Assembly (NCBI GenBank): GCA_958450365.1
Contig: CAUEEP010000740.1
Location: forward strand, 1,615,501 to 1,679,500
Direction of reading: 5' to 3'
DNA length: 64,000 nt
DNA from: Mesorhabditis belari
Lineage: Eukaryota; Nematoda; Chromadorea; Rhabditida; Rhabditidae
Part shown: positions 44,640 through 56,154 of the stretch, in pieces
Layout: each line of letters starts with the position of its first letter
How positions within the stretch are numbered: the stretch's first letter is position 1
The notes under the pieces: model-generated
Seen by the model: the letters and a program-made list of their open reading frames with translations, nothing else
Database searches by the model: none
What the model was told of the DNA's origin: nothing
Translations under genes and position numbers: made by a program

Positions 44640-45280
44640 CTTTCTAAAGAATAAAGCAATATGTTAAATAACACTAGTTTATATGCAACTCAGCGAGCAA
44701 GATGAAATATTTTAACATCCATGATCCACGTCCATGATATGTTGCTTTTGGGGAGAGTAGCTAAAATTAATCATAAAAAGTCAAGCTAAATAAATTTACC
44801 ATCGGTCTTCCAGCGATTGAACAAATTCAACGTTAATGGATGTTCCCAACTAAGTTGTCTTGTAGCAATGATGAACGCATCCCTAAAGTTTGAACTTAGC
44901 AACAAACAAATAAATTAAAGGAGGCTAATGAATAAATCAACACTTACTGAACGTTGGTCACCTCAGGGGAGTAAAAAAGATGGGTCTAAGGCAAGCGCCA
45001 AATTCGACATTTGCCAAGCGCAGCGTTGCCTACCTTTAACCAACGCTTGCCCAATCGACAACGACCTCGTCTGCAAATCTCCCTTTCTCTCTAAAAACAA
45101 AACGTGTAATAACCATTGCAACACTTGAATTACCTACCCTAGTCCAAACATCGAGCATGTCATGTTAGAAGTTGAGCTTTTTGTTCATTCGAATTGCGCG
45201 TTGCGATTGTCCAAGCGCAAGAACAATGTCGACACATCATGTACCCGTCTTGACGATTCGCTTATTCCTATTCGTCTTGG
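44640..45280 (-). pseudogene. copy A of the unassigned multi-exon gene of the composite repeat
   Basis: Exons equivalent to 52064-52900: RKMNKK-type helical segment near 45190, SIGQALVK region, and 44900-44805 (DAFIIATRQLSWEHPLTLN) followed by an intact donor (gatg|gtaaatt). A deletion removes the exon with LPKSNTKPAQIV. Unlike both palindrome copies its donor after FNRWKTDG still has GT. Confidence 0.4.
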
Positions 45281-45609
45281 CATGGATGGCTTGCTCAATC
45301 AGTGTCTCAACTAAAGCAGATAATAAAATTCCGAATTGTATTTTTTAAATCTAAGTAATAGCATTAACAAAGTATGCATACCTGCCCTTTTGGAACATTT
45401 TCGAGAAGTTTCGCTTCTGGACTTGTCAAACCTGGACACATAATATGTGATCTATTTAGTACGAACTTGATTGCACCCTAAAATTGACTAATTAATGCGA
45501 CATCTTTAGCAAGCTCGAAACATATCGTTATAGATATAAAAAATATTGTTTTAATATCAACAATAAACCAAATTGTGCATAACTTGTTTGCAACAAAGTT
45601 TGTTTACAG

Positions 45610-48200
45610 ATGGATCCAAATGAGCGGAATCTCCGGATGTTAGTTGAGAAGCGACAAGTTAAAGACGCGACCATTTTGTACGAGAAAATTCGCGAGAAAG
45701 ACATTAATGTTTCTGAAGGTGTTAAGGTAAAATATGGTTTAGTTTTTCAAAAAACGAACGATCAATTTCAGATAAACTTTGATTTTTATCTTTTAGAAAG
45801 ATCTCTTCCTTCTCTTGGCGTATTATGGTGGAGAAAATGTGCCGTTCTACGAGGAATTGGAATGGCACGGGCTGAGAACCTTTGGAGAAGCTGATCCACC
45901 AAAATGGAAGGTGAAATTTAGTCTCTTTCTTTTTTCTTAATTTGTAACAATTTTCAGGACGATGTGATTTCCTTGCTGTATGAATCAATTGAACAAACTC
46001 CCGAGGTCAAATCGGCAATGATTTGTGGGATTATTAAGCATACTCAAAGTACGGAGAAAGCAAATCAACTATTCCAGGTTAATCATAAGAATTTTAGGTC
46101 AAATTTATGTATTTAGGCAATTCTTTCATCTGGTGCCACTCCTTGTGTTGAGGCTTTTAATGCTTTGATAGCAAAATCTCAGTTTTCGGTAGGGTTAAAA
46201 GTTGTTGTCTGAAAATTCTCATCTTTCGATTAAAATGTCTCTCAAATTGTCCCAAAAGATGAACCACCTATCAGTAAAACCAGATGTAAACACATTCAAT
46301 GCTTTACTGGAGAGCAACATGACGGTAAATTATTTAAAGATTTGACAAAAAATACTTGTTCATTTAGGCTCCAGTTAGATAACCGCCAGAAAACGGCGAG
46401 GAAAATTCTTGGAGAGATGAAACTGTTAAAGGTATTAATATTTTGGAAAACTTGAGCATTTTGTTTCCTTTAGGATTCATCCCACTTTGTTAACCTACAA
46501 TCATTTATTGAATGGAATTGTAAAAATTCGAACAAGAGATGTGGATAACAAAGACTTCAAGCCTAAGGAAGATGATTTAAAGGCTAAGTCTGAGCGGTTA
46601 AATGTTTCAATGGGGATTTTCAGCTTGCAATCACCGCTTTGAATGAGACAATGACTCGGATTGGTGGTGAAACGTATGAGGTCAGTGAATTGGCTGAATG
46701 TCCTAATCTATGAATTAAAATTTTAGCCAAACTCCCTCAACGATCATCACCTTTTTTCTCACTCCCATGTCAATATGTCAGGAGACGAAAAATGTGGAGG
46801 TTGCGCAGAAAGTTGTGCAATTCTACGAAACACCAAACAACAAAGTCAAAGCTCCGGAGTTCACTTTTGAGAACAGGTTTGTTTGATCAAGTTTCTAAAT
46901 CAAAATAAGCTATTCAGTTTCTACAACAAATACCTGCAGCTCTTCATTGACACAATTGGGGATTTAAAGGAAATCGAGAGGGCTACAAGGTGAGTAATCG
47001 AATGCAAGCGATAACGTGTGTCTCCGTTTGATTGATCAAAAACAAAATATTGATAGTAATACAATATGATATTATTTCAGGAATATGTTCCAAATCGTGT
47101 CGGTGTTTCTTATTTCCTCATCACCAGGCTCATCAATCGTCTAAAGGTACTGGAGATTTGATGACTTTTAAATGAAACAACTTTTATTTAGAACTCAGAC
47201 AATTGGCCATTTGTTAAACGCTTGACTGAAGACGGAATTTGTGCTCAAATGTTGACTGATGTTCGTGTCTCATCTGATCTCCGTCTTCTACTCAAAGGGA
47301 TTAACTACTCGGTTAGCTTTTAAAATACAGTCAAACTTCGATATAAGGAACTTCAAGGGGCCGGCCAAAAAGTTCGTTATATCGAGGTTCGACTGTGTAT
47401 TCTAGATATTTTTTCCTAATTAGGCTTTAAGTCCCACTGAACGTTAAGAATACTCACAAGTTGTGCATAAAATTGTCAACGCTCGTCGAATACAGTGAAT
47501 CCAATAAGAAGGATCACAATCGTCTACAGCAAAAACTCAACCCGAGCACAGTTTGACTTCATCTTAAAGCAATCATTAGTTTTGTTTAAATAATTGAATG
47601 TGCATGTCTTTTGGCAAAGATTGGAGAGGACAAGAAGGCGATTGACTTGGTGCGGTTGTTGGTTGAAGAGGAGGATGTTAAGGAGGTGAGAAAATTGGAC
47701 TAATGTTAAAATAAAGCATTTTTCAAAAAAATGAAATACTTTAGAACGAAGTGCCAAAGGTTGTTCAAGAAGGTCAACTGAAGATCGGCCTCGTTCAAGA
47801 GCTCTTTGATCACGCACTTCGACAGAAGAACACCGATTTTGCTGCTTTCATTTTTGAGGCGAGTCTTTTGAGTGTAGAATAGTTTCTTGGTAAATGCAAT
47901 TATCGAGAAATTATAACCTTTTCAACTTATTGTTAAAAGCTTTAGCTAGATGGTATGAGGTTATATTTGTGTTTACATTTATCGTTTTCCCGTTGATGCA
48001 CAGTCAAGTAAATCAACATACTTTCATCCCTAAATAAATAATTCAAAATTTTTAGATAATGTCCCGGTGATTTGCCTCGAGCTCAACTCAAATTGCAAGC
48101 CCAGCGAATGACGGAGAGATGCCGGCTGAACGGGGAAACAAACGAGGATTCTGGAGGATTTGTGCGTCTTGCGAATAACCACAAAGGATTGATTGTTTAG
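45610..48200 (+). CDS. PPR protein, possibly mitochondrial ribosomal mS39/PTCD3-like
   Basis: A chain of about fifteen short exons, including 45610-45726, 45797-45910, 45958-46077 and 46117-46188, encoding helical-repeat protein. Pentatricopeptide-type helices are visible: SSGATPCVEAFNALIAKS, LSVKPDVNTFNALLESNM and IHPTLLTYNHLLNGIVKI. Later exons give VEVAQKVVQFYETPNNKVKA and NKYLQLFIDTIGDLKEIERA; the last ends NNHKGLIV before TAG. PPR proteins bind organellar RNA. Length and repeat style fit PTCD3/mS39, but that is inference. The first exon opens right behind an acceptor (tttacag|ATGGATCC), so 5' exons may be lost to the adjacent repeat. At least one shift occurs near 46775, and exon 46490-46580 lacks clear boundaries. 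Confidence 0.65.
47328..47395. mobile_element. 68 bp pogo/Tigger-like MITE (CAGTCAAACTTCGATAT)
   Basis: A short palindrome CAGTCAAACTTCGATATAAG ... TATCGAGGTTCGACTG in a PPR intron. The CAGTCRAACCTCG end is the widely seen Tigger-type terminus. Confidence 0.8.
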
Positions 48201-48204
48201 TTAG

Positions 48205-49000
48205 CTATTGGTTAATTTTCGTTTTTCACTCTAAAGTTGTTGATCTCTTTTGACAATAAATATTCCCCACACCATATCAAAAAATAAATGGCATTTGTTA
48301 CGACAAATTTGAGGAAATTTAGAAAATAAATCTTTAGTATGGAGCCTTTTACTACTTGCACTTCAAGTGCTATTTTTGATTGAGAGGATTACGGTAGCTG
48401 TTTACTGTAACAGCTTATTGTAGCCTCCCTATACGGTAGCCCCTATACTGACAAGGGAAGGTCACGGGGGTGATGTGGAGATGGAAAATGAGACCTAGAC
48501 GATCCTATGTAGAATTTTTCGCTGATTTCGATGCTGTATTTGGTTATTTTTGCAAAATGACGCGGAATCGCGAGGAATTTGGCAAAAACGTTTTTGGCAT
48601 ATAACGAAAATTGAGACGATGAGTTCTGGATCACAGGCTTTTATGCGCTGTGCTAAGTGCAAAATCCAAATTATGCTTCATTCATTTTATCGATATATGT
48701 TTCTTGATTTTTGCTACGTTAATTTTGTTGTTTTTGGTAAAAATTGTTTGAAAAATTAATCTTTTGATCTAAAATTGAGGAAGGAGGTTGCTTAGGGATT
48801 GATCTAAAATAAGGTTTTCCGAAGAAAGAAAAGAAAGAAAAAGTAAGAGGCAGCAATAGACTCGTAGGTGAGCGCTCTAATACTCGGCTCATCACTACAT
48901 TGCTAACAGCATTCATGGAAAATCAGTTACCCCCATTTCGCCTAAGCCATTTTGTCTGACGCCAACGCAAGCTTTTTTTTGAACGTGTAGCGCAAGAAAG
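48205..49000. other. no recognisable gene
   Basis: 3' flank of the PPR gene and spacer up to the palindrome. ORFs here have no conserved content. Confidence 0.5.
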
Positions 49001-49474
49001 CGAAGATTGCGCTGTCCAAAGCTTCGGGCCATCCGAAGCTTGGGTCACCGAAGCTTGCGCTACCCAAAAGCTTGCGCTACCCGAACACACAAGCTTTTTT
49101 ATTTTTCTTCACGCCGAAATCTAGGACACTTCTGTCTTAGATTTGTTTTTCGATATTTTTACGGCAAGTAGAAGTATGCTATATCTATCTATGAATGGAA
49201 ATGTGTCAGAGATTGAATTCGACAATATCTGGTGATACTTTAGAAATGCGATCAGCCTGAAAAAATAGAGAACAATTGGATTGTATCCGCCAGGTCACCA
49301 ATAATTGACAATTCTAAAAGGTACCTTCTTGGTTTCCAGGCCATCCTTCCTTTTCATTTGATTTCAAAAGCCTGTTGTTAAAATTAAATGATGTTTAATT
49401 TAATTATTTTCAAAAATTCAAAAACAAATTTATTTGAAGCGTAAACTGAGTTAATAAAGATTTTCACAGATCAG

Positions 49475-51073
49475 TTAGTTAAATCCAGCTGCTTGTCCTT
49501 GGCCATTTGCATTTGCTTGTCCTTGGCCATTTGCAGCTACCAGGTGTCGCTAAAAGAAAATTGTGTAAATTGACAAATGTTAAGAGAATAAGGAAAACTG
49601 ACCAATTGAACAGCCCACATCTTGGTCACTGTATCTTCGAGCGTTGTTCCAGGAAGAATTCTACAATAGTGAGCCTCGAGAAGCGTAAATGCCAAATCCG
49701 AGAGACATGTTTGATAAGTAGTCCTTTGCATCCAATTGAAATCTCCGCCACGAAGCACATTCCGAGAAGTTCGCCATTTGGCATCGTGAAGACAGGGCCT
49801 CCCGAAAAACCCGGCATTCCTCCAGATGTACCGGGAATGTGCCCGTGTCCGTCCTCGTCCACGCACATCACCATACCCATAAGAAATGAAGGCGTTGGCC
49901 TTTGATTTAGCTCAAAGACTTCACGGGCCCACTGGGGTACCCCTAAATTAAAGTTTATCTTAAACCTTCTATATTTATCTGCTATTCTATTAATTGATTA
50001 TACGGAAAGATTATTTTGAACCAAACGATTTTCCAAATTAGTTATTTCTATGGATCCATCCCAGAAATAAGCAAAAGATGGTTATTATAAATAAATAAAA
50101 CCCTAGCAAATTTACTTTTATATATTGAATAAAACCAACCATGAGCAAATAGTGTGCACCACCCATGACAGGTGAAGTAACAAATGGAGGAGGCACGACA
50201 AGGTTGGTAGTAAATCTCAACAGCAAGAAGTCCCTCTGTTCTTCTGGACTCTTGAATAACACCGTTGTTTTGAATCCGACTCCACCTAAAAGTCCTTCAT
50301 AAAAACTCAATTTCCGTATAATAAATAGTAAATGAACCTTCACTAGAGCTTAATAAAAAATTCGTATTCAAGTGGACAAACATAACACTAATTCATAATA
50401 TAAAAGTTCATGATAAGAAAAAATTTTGCATACCTTCATCGTAGATATACATAGTCGCGCCTGCCGGGATGTGCTGGTGCATTCCATGGCAGGCAGTGGC
50501 AGCAAAATGTGCGTCGGGAAACAACTCGCTCCTGAACACCCCAACCGCATAACGCAAATTGTCGTCTTCGCGGAAGATCACCCTCAAAGGGTCCAAAGGG
50601 TTCAAAGGGTCTCCAACAAGCTCTGCGATCGTCTTCGAATAAAAAGAGAAATTGCCGCATTTCCTGAGCGAACCTTCCTAAATAATATTATTTTAATAGA
50701 TAATTTAAACATTATTTCTTTTATTTTAAAGATTAGTGCTTTACGGATAACAGGGTGAGGGAGGGGGTAAGCTTTTTGGCCAACTTGCAGCCCGATTTTA
50801 GATAGGTTTTTGTTAATAACTTTTGATAAAAGAAAGCTGGATTTTTGAAAGCTACCGTTATAAGCTATCTAAATCTTACTAAAACTTTTGACTTGACAAG
50901 TTTAAGGCGCTTAAAATGAGCTGCAAGATGGCCAAAAAAACTATCGTAAAGAACCTAAAAACTGTTATCCGGAAAGAACCTAAAATTTCGTAATTTCAAA
51001 ACTCGATATTTTCATTAATTCGCATCTTAAATTCAAACATACCATTTTGCACAGGGTCTCCCACATTTGCCAT
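49475..51073 (-). CDS. trypsin-fold (PA clan) protease-like gene, left arm
   Basis: Possible first exon MANVGDPVQN (51073-51043). Main exons follow: about 50662-50442 with FPDAHFAATACHGMHQHIPA, where His of TACH is the presumed nucleophile-activating residue; about 50353-50154 with EEQRDFLLLRF (presumed Asp); 49945-49600 with GTSGGMPGFSGGPVF (presumed Ser, GFSGGP). The order His, Asp, Ser and spacing fit a chymotrypsin-type domain of about 200 aa. No signal peptide is evident. The terminal exon gives a Gly/Gln/Asn tail (NGQGQANANGQG). A stop arises near 49905 in the join from the Asp exon (one-base shift). The family within clan PA is not recognised. Partner copy at 56155-57685. Confidence 0.65.
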
Positions 51074-51332
51074 TTTATTGAGCTTTGAAATCGAAAACAC
51101 TAAATTAATTAATTAAAGATTTAAAGCAAATTAAAGGGGGTTAAGATTTAGCAGTTAGGCGAAGGTTTCGACGCAGAAAGTAAATGTTTGGAACCGTAGA
51201 ATTTACTAAAACTTCCTTATTGTCTAGTAACGTATTACGGTTCCAAAAATTTACATTCTGCGTCGAAACCTTACCCAAGCTGCTAAATCTTTTAACTCAA
51301 AAACACTAATTCCAAATGGTTGCCAAAATGAG

Positions 51333-51700
51333 AAGAATAACAAGACGATGCGCGGCTGGGCTAGATTGGCTGGCGTTTATAGAGAAAGGATGTTTAGATT
51401 TTTAATAACTTTATCGGCGATATGAAAGACACGGGTCTGAAGATCAACAAAGTGGAAAGACCGAGAAAAGTACAGAAACCTAAAAATTTAACAATTTTAA
51501 GAAGAGAACAGGGACGGGATGGAAAAACAAGGAGAAGGGAACAATAAACACAAACAATATTTACAAGAGAATAGCACGAGTAGAACACGAGCGCAGAAGA
51601 CAGGGCGAGGATTCTTCAAAAGAATAAATTTTTGGAGGGATGGGGCTTGGTTTTATAGGGGAAAAGGGAGACGCCGTCTTGAGTACGGTAGCTTAGGTGT
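51333..51700 (-). promoter_or_regulatory. LTR-like TATA promoter facing the left protease gene
   Basis: The minus strand reads CCCCTATAAAACCAAGCCCC (TATA at 51657-51651) and then the conserved TTTATTCTTTTGAAGAAT and CGTCTTGTTATTCTT blocks, ending about 260 nt before the ATG at 51073. The mirror copy is at 55510-55885. Confidence 0.5.
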
Positions 51701-52063
51701 ATCTTAGAATTTAGCTGCAAAGTTGCCAACCCGTACTCTAACTGCGGGAATGGAGGTTTTTCTTGCTCCTGGCATTATACTATTCACATAAAAATACAAG
51801 GAGGAGGGAGGTTTTAACAATAAACAAGAATTACAAGAGATGGTAGCTTAGGTGTATCTTAGGAATTTAACTGGAAAGTTACAACTTGAGATGAATGGCG
51901 CCAACGAGAGGACCGCGAAGTCGACATTCGGGATCAAAAGCTCATGCGCAAAGAGGAAATCAACGCTTATCTCAATCAAATGGGTTGGTTCCTTTTCCTG
52001 ATAGACTATAACATTTAAGTAATCGATAGACTATAATAAGCGGATCGCCGAGGCGAGTACACG

Positions 52064-53693
52064 ATGTGTCGAGATTTTTCTTGCGCTTGGACAAACGCAA
52101 CGGGCAATTCGAATGAACAAAAAAGCTCAACTTCTAACATGACATGCTCGATGTTTGGACTAGGGCAGGTAATTCAAGTGTTGCAATGGTTATTACACGT
52201 TTTGTTTTTAGAGAGAAAGGGAGATTTGCAGACGAGGTCGTTGTCGATTGGGCAAGCGTTGGTTAAAGGTAGGCAACGCTGCGCTTGGCAAATGTCGAAT
52301 TTGGCGCTTGCCTTAGACCCAGAGCTCTTCAGAAACATCTTTTTACTCCCCTGAGATGACCAACGTTCAGTAAGTGTTAATTTATTCATTAGCCTCCTTT
52401 AATTTGTTTGTTTGTTGCTAAGTTCAAAATTTAGGGATGCGTTCATCATTGCTACAAGACAACTTAGTTGGGAACATCCATTAACGTTGAATTTGTTCAA
52501 TCGCTGGAAGACCGATGGGAAATTTATTTTGCTTGACTTTTATGATTAATTTTAGCTACTCTCCCCAAAAGCAACACGAAGCCAGCTCAAATTGTGAACA
52601 AAGATGTTGCTGCGCCCAATGAAACTGGCAATGCACAACACGAACCGACTTCCAAAAAGGTAGCTGTTTTTGGTTATCAAAACATTTGCTGACCCGTCTT
52701 TTTTGCAATCTTTTGTCTTGGTGGTATTGAATTAACTAGTTTACAAGAGGATTTTCGCAATAATTTGTATGCTAATTTTTAGCATCACCGCTTGAGGAAG
52801 TCAGCTCTCAGAAAATGATGAGCCAGATGTTAAGCTGCCTACGCTTCATGCTACTTATGATTCGCAAGAGCAACAGTCAGCATATCATGGACGTGCCTTT
52901 TTAATGTTAAAATATTTTATTTTGCTTGCTGAGTTGCATATAAACTGGTGTTATTTAGCATATTTTTTTAATCTTTGGAAAGCTAAATTTTTTAGCGCTC
53001 AGGACACTTTCAAGCCAACTCACCCTATCCAAAATGGTTTTGGCGATCGATTTTCTCCTCTGATCGAAGTTTTTAAGCCACTTTTTAATGAGACATTTTA
53101 TTTTTATTTTAGTTCAGTGATCCCAGTTGTACATTCAAACATCTTTGCAGAGCTCCCACCACCTCTACAACCAAATGATGTCCGTTTGACCTATGTGAAA
53201 CCTGGTAAGCATAAACATTGATTTATAGTACGTTTGAATTTTTTCGCAACAGCTATCGCACATCAAGCGCTCATCAAGGAGTAGACCTGCATAACGAGTC
53301 CGGGCAAAATTTTCAGACAGTCTGCCTCGCTCTTCGATCCTTTGCTGCCCGAAGCTTCTTCGAGCATGAACCCAGTCCCCCCCCCAAGCCCTTAAAAATT
53401 TTCTCGACTCGTTAAGCTTAACGAGTCCGGCGAAAGAGTGATCGAAATCTAAAGAATTACAAAACAGCACCTAGCCATGTTTAGTATCAAAATGAAGCCT
53501 AAAATAAGGGCTTGGGGGGGACTGGGTTCATGCTCGAAAAAGCTTCGGGCAGCAAAGGATCGAAGAGCGAGGCAGACTGTCTGAAAATTTTGCCCGGACT
53601 CGTTAAGCAGGTCTACTCGGCAGCAAGGGAGCTCATTTGAGAAGTGGAGGTGGTGGTTTTTCGGGCAAGACAAAGGAGGACTGTAAACAATAA
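52064..53693 (+). CDS. unassigned multi-exon gene of the composite repeat (palindrome spacer copy)
   Basis: The reading frame stays open through several spliced exons: ATG 52064, then NMTCSMFGLGQ, REREICRRGRCRLGKRWLK, SSETSFYSPEMTNVQ, DAFIIATRQLSWEHPLTLN and FNRWKTDG (to about 52519). Next come LPKSNTKPAQIVNKDVAAPN (52557-52662), then about 53112-53203 with SNIFAELPPPLQPNDVRLTY and a last exon GGGGFSGKTKEDCKQ ending at 53693. The donor after KTDG is GG instead of GT. The last two exons are separated by a foldback element. An alternative frame upstream gives RCVEIFLALGQTQRAIRMNK, also helical, so the 5' part is ambiguous. No domain is recognised. It recurs in copy A and, in part, inverted at 54540-55280. 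Confidence 0.4.
53277..53625. mobile_element. foldback element, arms GAGTAGACCTGC (copy B)
   Basis: The arms read GAGTAGACCTGCATAACGAG...CGGGCAAAATTTTCAGACA and the inverse (TGTCTGAAAATTTTGCCCG...GCAGGTCTACTC), about 100 nt each. It splits a unit exon: ALIKE precedes it and LLGSKGAHLRSG follows. Confidence 0.8.
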
Positions 53694-53799
53694 GACTTCG
53701 TTTGCGTGTTGATTACTTATCTATTTGTTGTTTTTGATTTTTTAAATAAATTGTTTGCGTATAAAGTTTGTGTGAGGAACATTTGCTTACAATGAGATT

Positions 53800-54050
53800 G
53801 ATTTGATAGATTGGAAAGATCTGTCGTAGTGAAGTTCTATGGCGCGCTCCTCTTACCGTAATCGATAATTGCGTACGCAAGGAAATTATTGTAGACAACT
53901 GGGGCTTGTACCATTTCACTCAAGTAGACCGTTTTGCTAAACCGAGTAAAATCAATAATTAATTTAGTAAAACAAATTTACAGGCTAGTAAAACATCTAA
54001 ATGCTACCAGCGCAGATTGGCCACGGCAATTGCACTAGGGCTACATAACA
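53800..54050. other. palindrome spacer, segment absent from copy A
   Basis: About 250 nt present only here (GATCTGTCGTAGTGAAGTTC...). No coding content is recognised. Confidence 0.5.
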
Positions 54051-54167
54051 AATTTGTTTGCTCTCGAAAAAGCCATATCTTCATTGTGCTCAATCTTTAC
54101 TAGAAAACCGGTTGTCTTATTATATGTGCTATTTTGGACTCTCGCAATAACTTTAATGTTATGAGGT

Positions 54168-54540
54168 GTGATAGGGCTTAACGTTCCCATGGTGGAGACG
54201 TGGCGTCTCCATTAGGCCGTCCGGCCGATTTTGGATCAAGCTAAAATTTCTTCATTTTCTGATCGAAGTGTTCTAAATAACACTATTTTAAAAGATAATT
54301 GAAACATTATTATTCCCTTTTCCCTTCCCCTCTATAAAAAGCAAGCCCCATCCCTCCAAAAATTTATTCTTTTGAAGAATTGTCGCCGTGTCTTCTGCGC
54401 CCATGTTCTCCTCCGTTCTCCGCCGCGGTCCTCCCGTTGGCGCCATTCATCTCAAGTTGTAACTTTCCAGTTAAATTCTAAGATATACCTAAGCTACCAT
54501 CTCTTGTAATTTTTGTTTATTGTTAAAACTAAAACAAATG
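54168..54540 (+). repeat. LTR-like promoter repeat (spacer copy)
   Basis: Begins TGTGATAGGGCTTAACG, has CTATAAAAAGCAAGCCCCAT (about 54333) and matches copy A (43098-42880 inverted), then joins GTTGGCGCCATTCATCTCAA, which elsewhere is unit sequence. It is a recombinant joint rather than a complete repeat. Confidence 0.55.
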
Positions 54541-55280
54541 TTTTGATAACCAAAAACAGCTACCTTTTTTGGAAGTCGGTTCGTGTTGTGCATTGCCAGT
54601 TTCATTGGGCGCAGCAACATCTTTGTTCACAATTTGAGCTGGCTTCGTGTTGCTTTTGGGGAGAGTAGCTAAAATTAATCATAAAAGTCAAGCAAAATAA
54701 ATTTCCCATCGGTCTTCCAGCGATTGAACAAATTCAACGTTAATGGATGTTCCCAACTAAGTTGTCTTGTAGCAATGATGAACGCATCCCTAAATTTTGA
54801 ACTTAGCAACAAACAAACAAATTAAAGGAGGCTAATGAATAAATTAACACTTACTGAACGTTGGTCATCTCAGGGGGAGTAAAAAAAGATGTTTCTGAAG
54901 AGCTCTGGGTCTAAGGCAAGCGCCAAATTCGACATTTGCCAAGCGCAGCGTTGCCTACCTTTAACCAACGCTTGCCCAATCGACAACGACCTCGTCTGCA
55001 AATCTCCCTTTCTCTCTAAAAACAAAACGTGTAATAACCATTGCAACACTTGAATTACCTGCCCTAGTCCAAACATCGAGCATGTCATGTTAGAAGTTGA
55101 GCTTTTTGTTCATTCGAATTGCCCGTTGCGTTTGTCCAAGCGCAAGAAAAATCTCGACACATCGTGTACTCGCCTCGGCGATCCGCTTATTATAGTCTAT
55201 CGATTACTTAAATGTTATAGTCTATCAGGAAAAGGAACCAACCCATTTGATTGAGATAAGCGTTGATTTCCTCTTTGCGC
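54540..55280 (-). pseudogene. inverted partial copy of the unit gene (right arm)
   Basis: Mirror of 51950-52690: exons MTCSMFGLG (55088), DAFIIATRQL and LPKSNTKPAQIV are present on the minus strand and nearly identical. It carries the same GG donor defect after KTDG and lacks the SNIFAELPPP and last exons, so it is incomplete. Confidence 0.6.
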
Positions 55281-55509
55281 ATGAGCTTTGATCCCGAATG
55301 TCGACTTCGCGGTCCTCTCGTTGGCGCCATTCATCTCAAGTTGTAACTTTCCAGTTAAATTCTAAGATACACCTAAGCTACCATCTCTTGTAATTCTTGT
55401 TTATTGTTAAAACCTCCCTCCTCCTTGTATTTTTATGTGAATAGTATAATGCCAGGAGCAAGAAAAACCTCCATTCCCGCAGTTAGAGTACGGGTTGGCA
55501 ACTTTGCAG

Positions 55510-55885
55510 CTAAATTCTAAGATACACCTAAGCTACCGTACTCAAGACGGCGTCTCCCTTTTTCCCCTATAAAACCAAGCCCCATCCCTCCAAAAATTTA
55601 TTCTTTTGAAGAATCCTCGCCCTGTCTTCTGCGCTCGTGTTCTACTCGTGCTATTCTCTTGTAAATATTGTTTGTGTTTATTGTTCCCTTCTCCTTGTTT
55701 TTTTCCATCCCGTCCCTGTTCTCTTCTTAAAATTGTTAAATTTTTAGAGTTTCTGTACTTTTCTCGGTCTTTCCACTTTGTTGATCTTCAGACCCGTGTC
55801 TTTCATATCGCCGATAAAGTTATTAAAAATCTAAACATCCTTTCTCTATAAACGCCAGCCAATCTAGCCCAGCCGCGCATCGTCT
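55510..55885 (+). promoter_or_regulatory. LTR-like TATA promoter facing the right protease gene
   Basis: TATAAAA at 55568-55574 is followed by TTTATTCTTTTGAAGAAT and ends CGTCTTGTTATTCTTC. The candidate ATG of the protease gene is at 56155. Mirror of 51333-51700. Function as promoter is inferred from position and TATA box. Confidence 0.5.
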
Positions 55886-56154
55886 TGTTATTCTTCTCAT
55901 TTTGGCAACCATTTGGAATTAGTGTTTTTGAGTTAAAAGATTTAGCAGCTTGGGTAAGGTTTCGACGCAGAATGTAAATTTTTGGAACCGTAATACGTTA
56001 CTAGACAATAAGGAAGTTTTAGTAAATTCTACGGTTCCAAACATTTACTTTCTGCGTCGAAACCTTCGCCTAACTGCTAAATCTTTTAACCCTTTAATTT
56101 GCTTTAAATCTTTAATTAATTAATTTAGTGTTTTCGATTTCAAAGCTCAATAAA

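Larger units (their letters stand above)
42603..45340. repeat. composite repeat copy A (collinear with 52 to 54.4 kb)
   Basis: Read on the minus strand, 45330 to 42603 runs collinear with 52050-54380 and then 55590-55885 of the palindrome locus. It lacks about 310 bp (52570-52880 equivalent), about 250 bp (53800-54050) and the inverted second arm. It carries an extra 522 bp MITE. It is therefore a single, non-palindromic copy of the unit. Confidence 0.8.

Noticed and set aside
50741..50976. Direct coding exon in the first intron of the left protease
   Set aside because: The region is an inverted-repeat element (CGGATAACAGGG ... CTGTTATCCGG) repeated in the right arm; the open stretch there is incidental.
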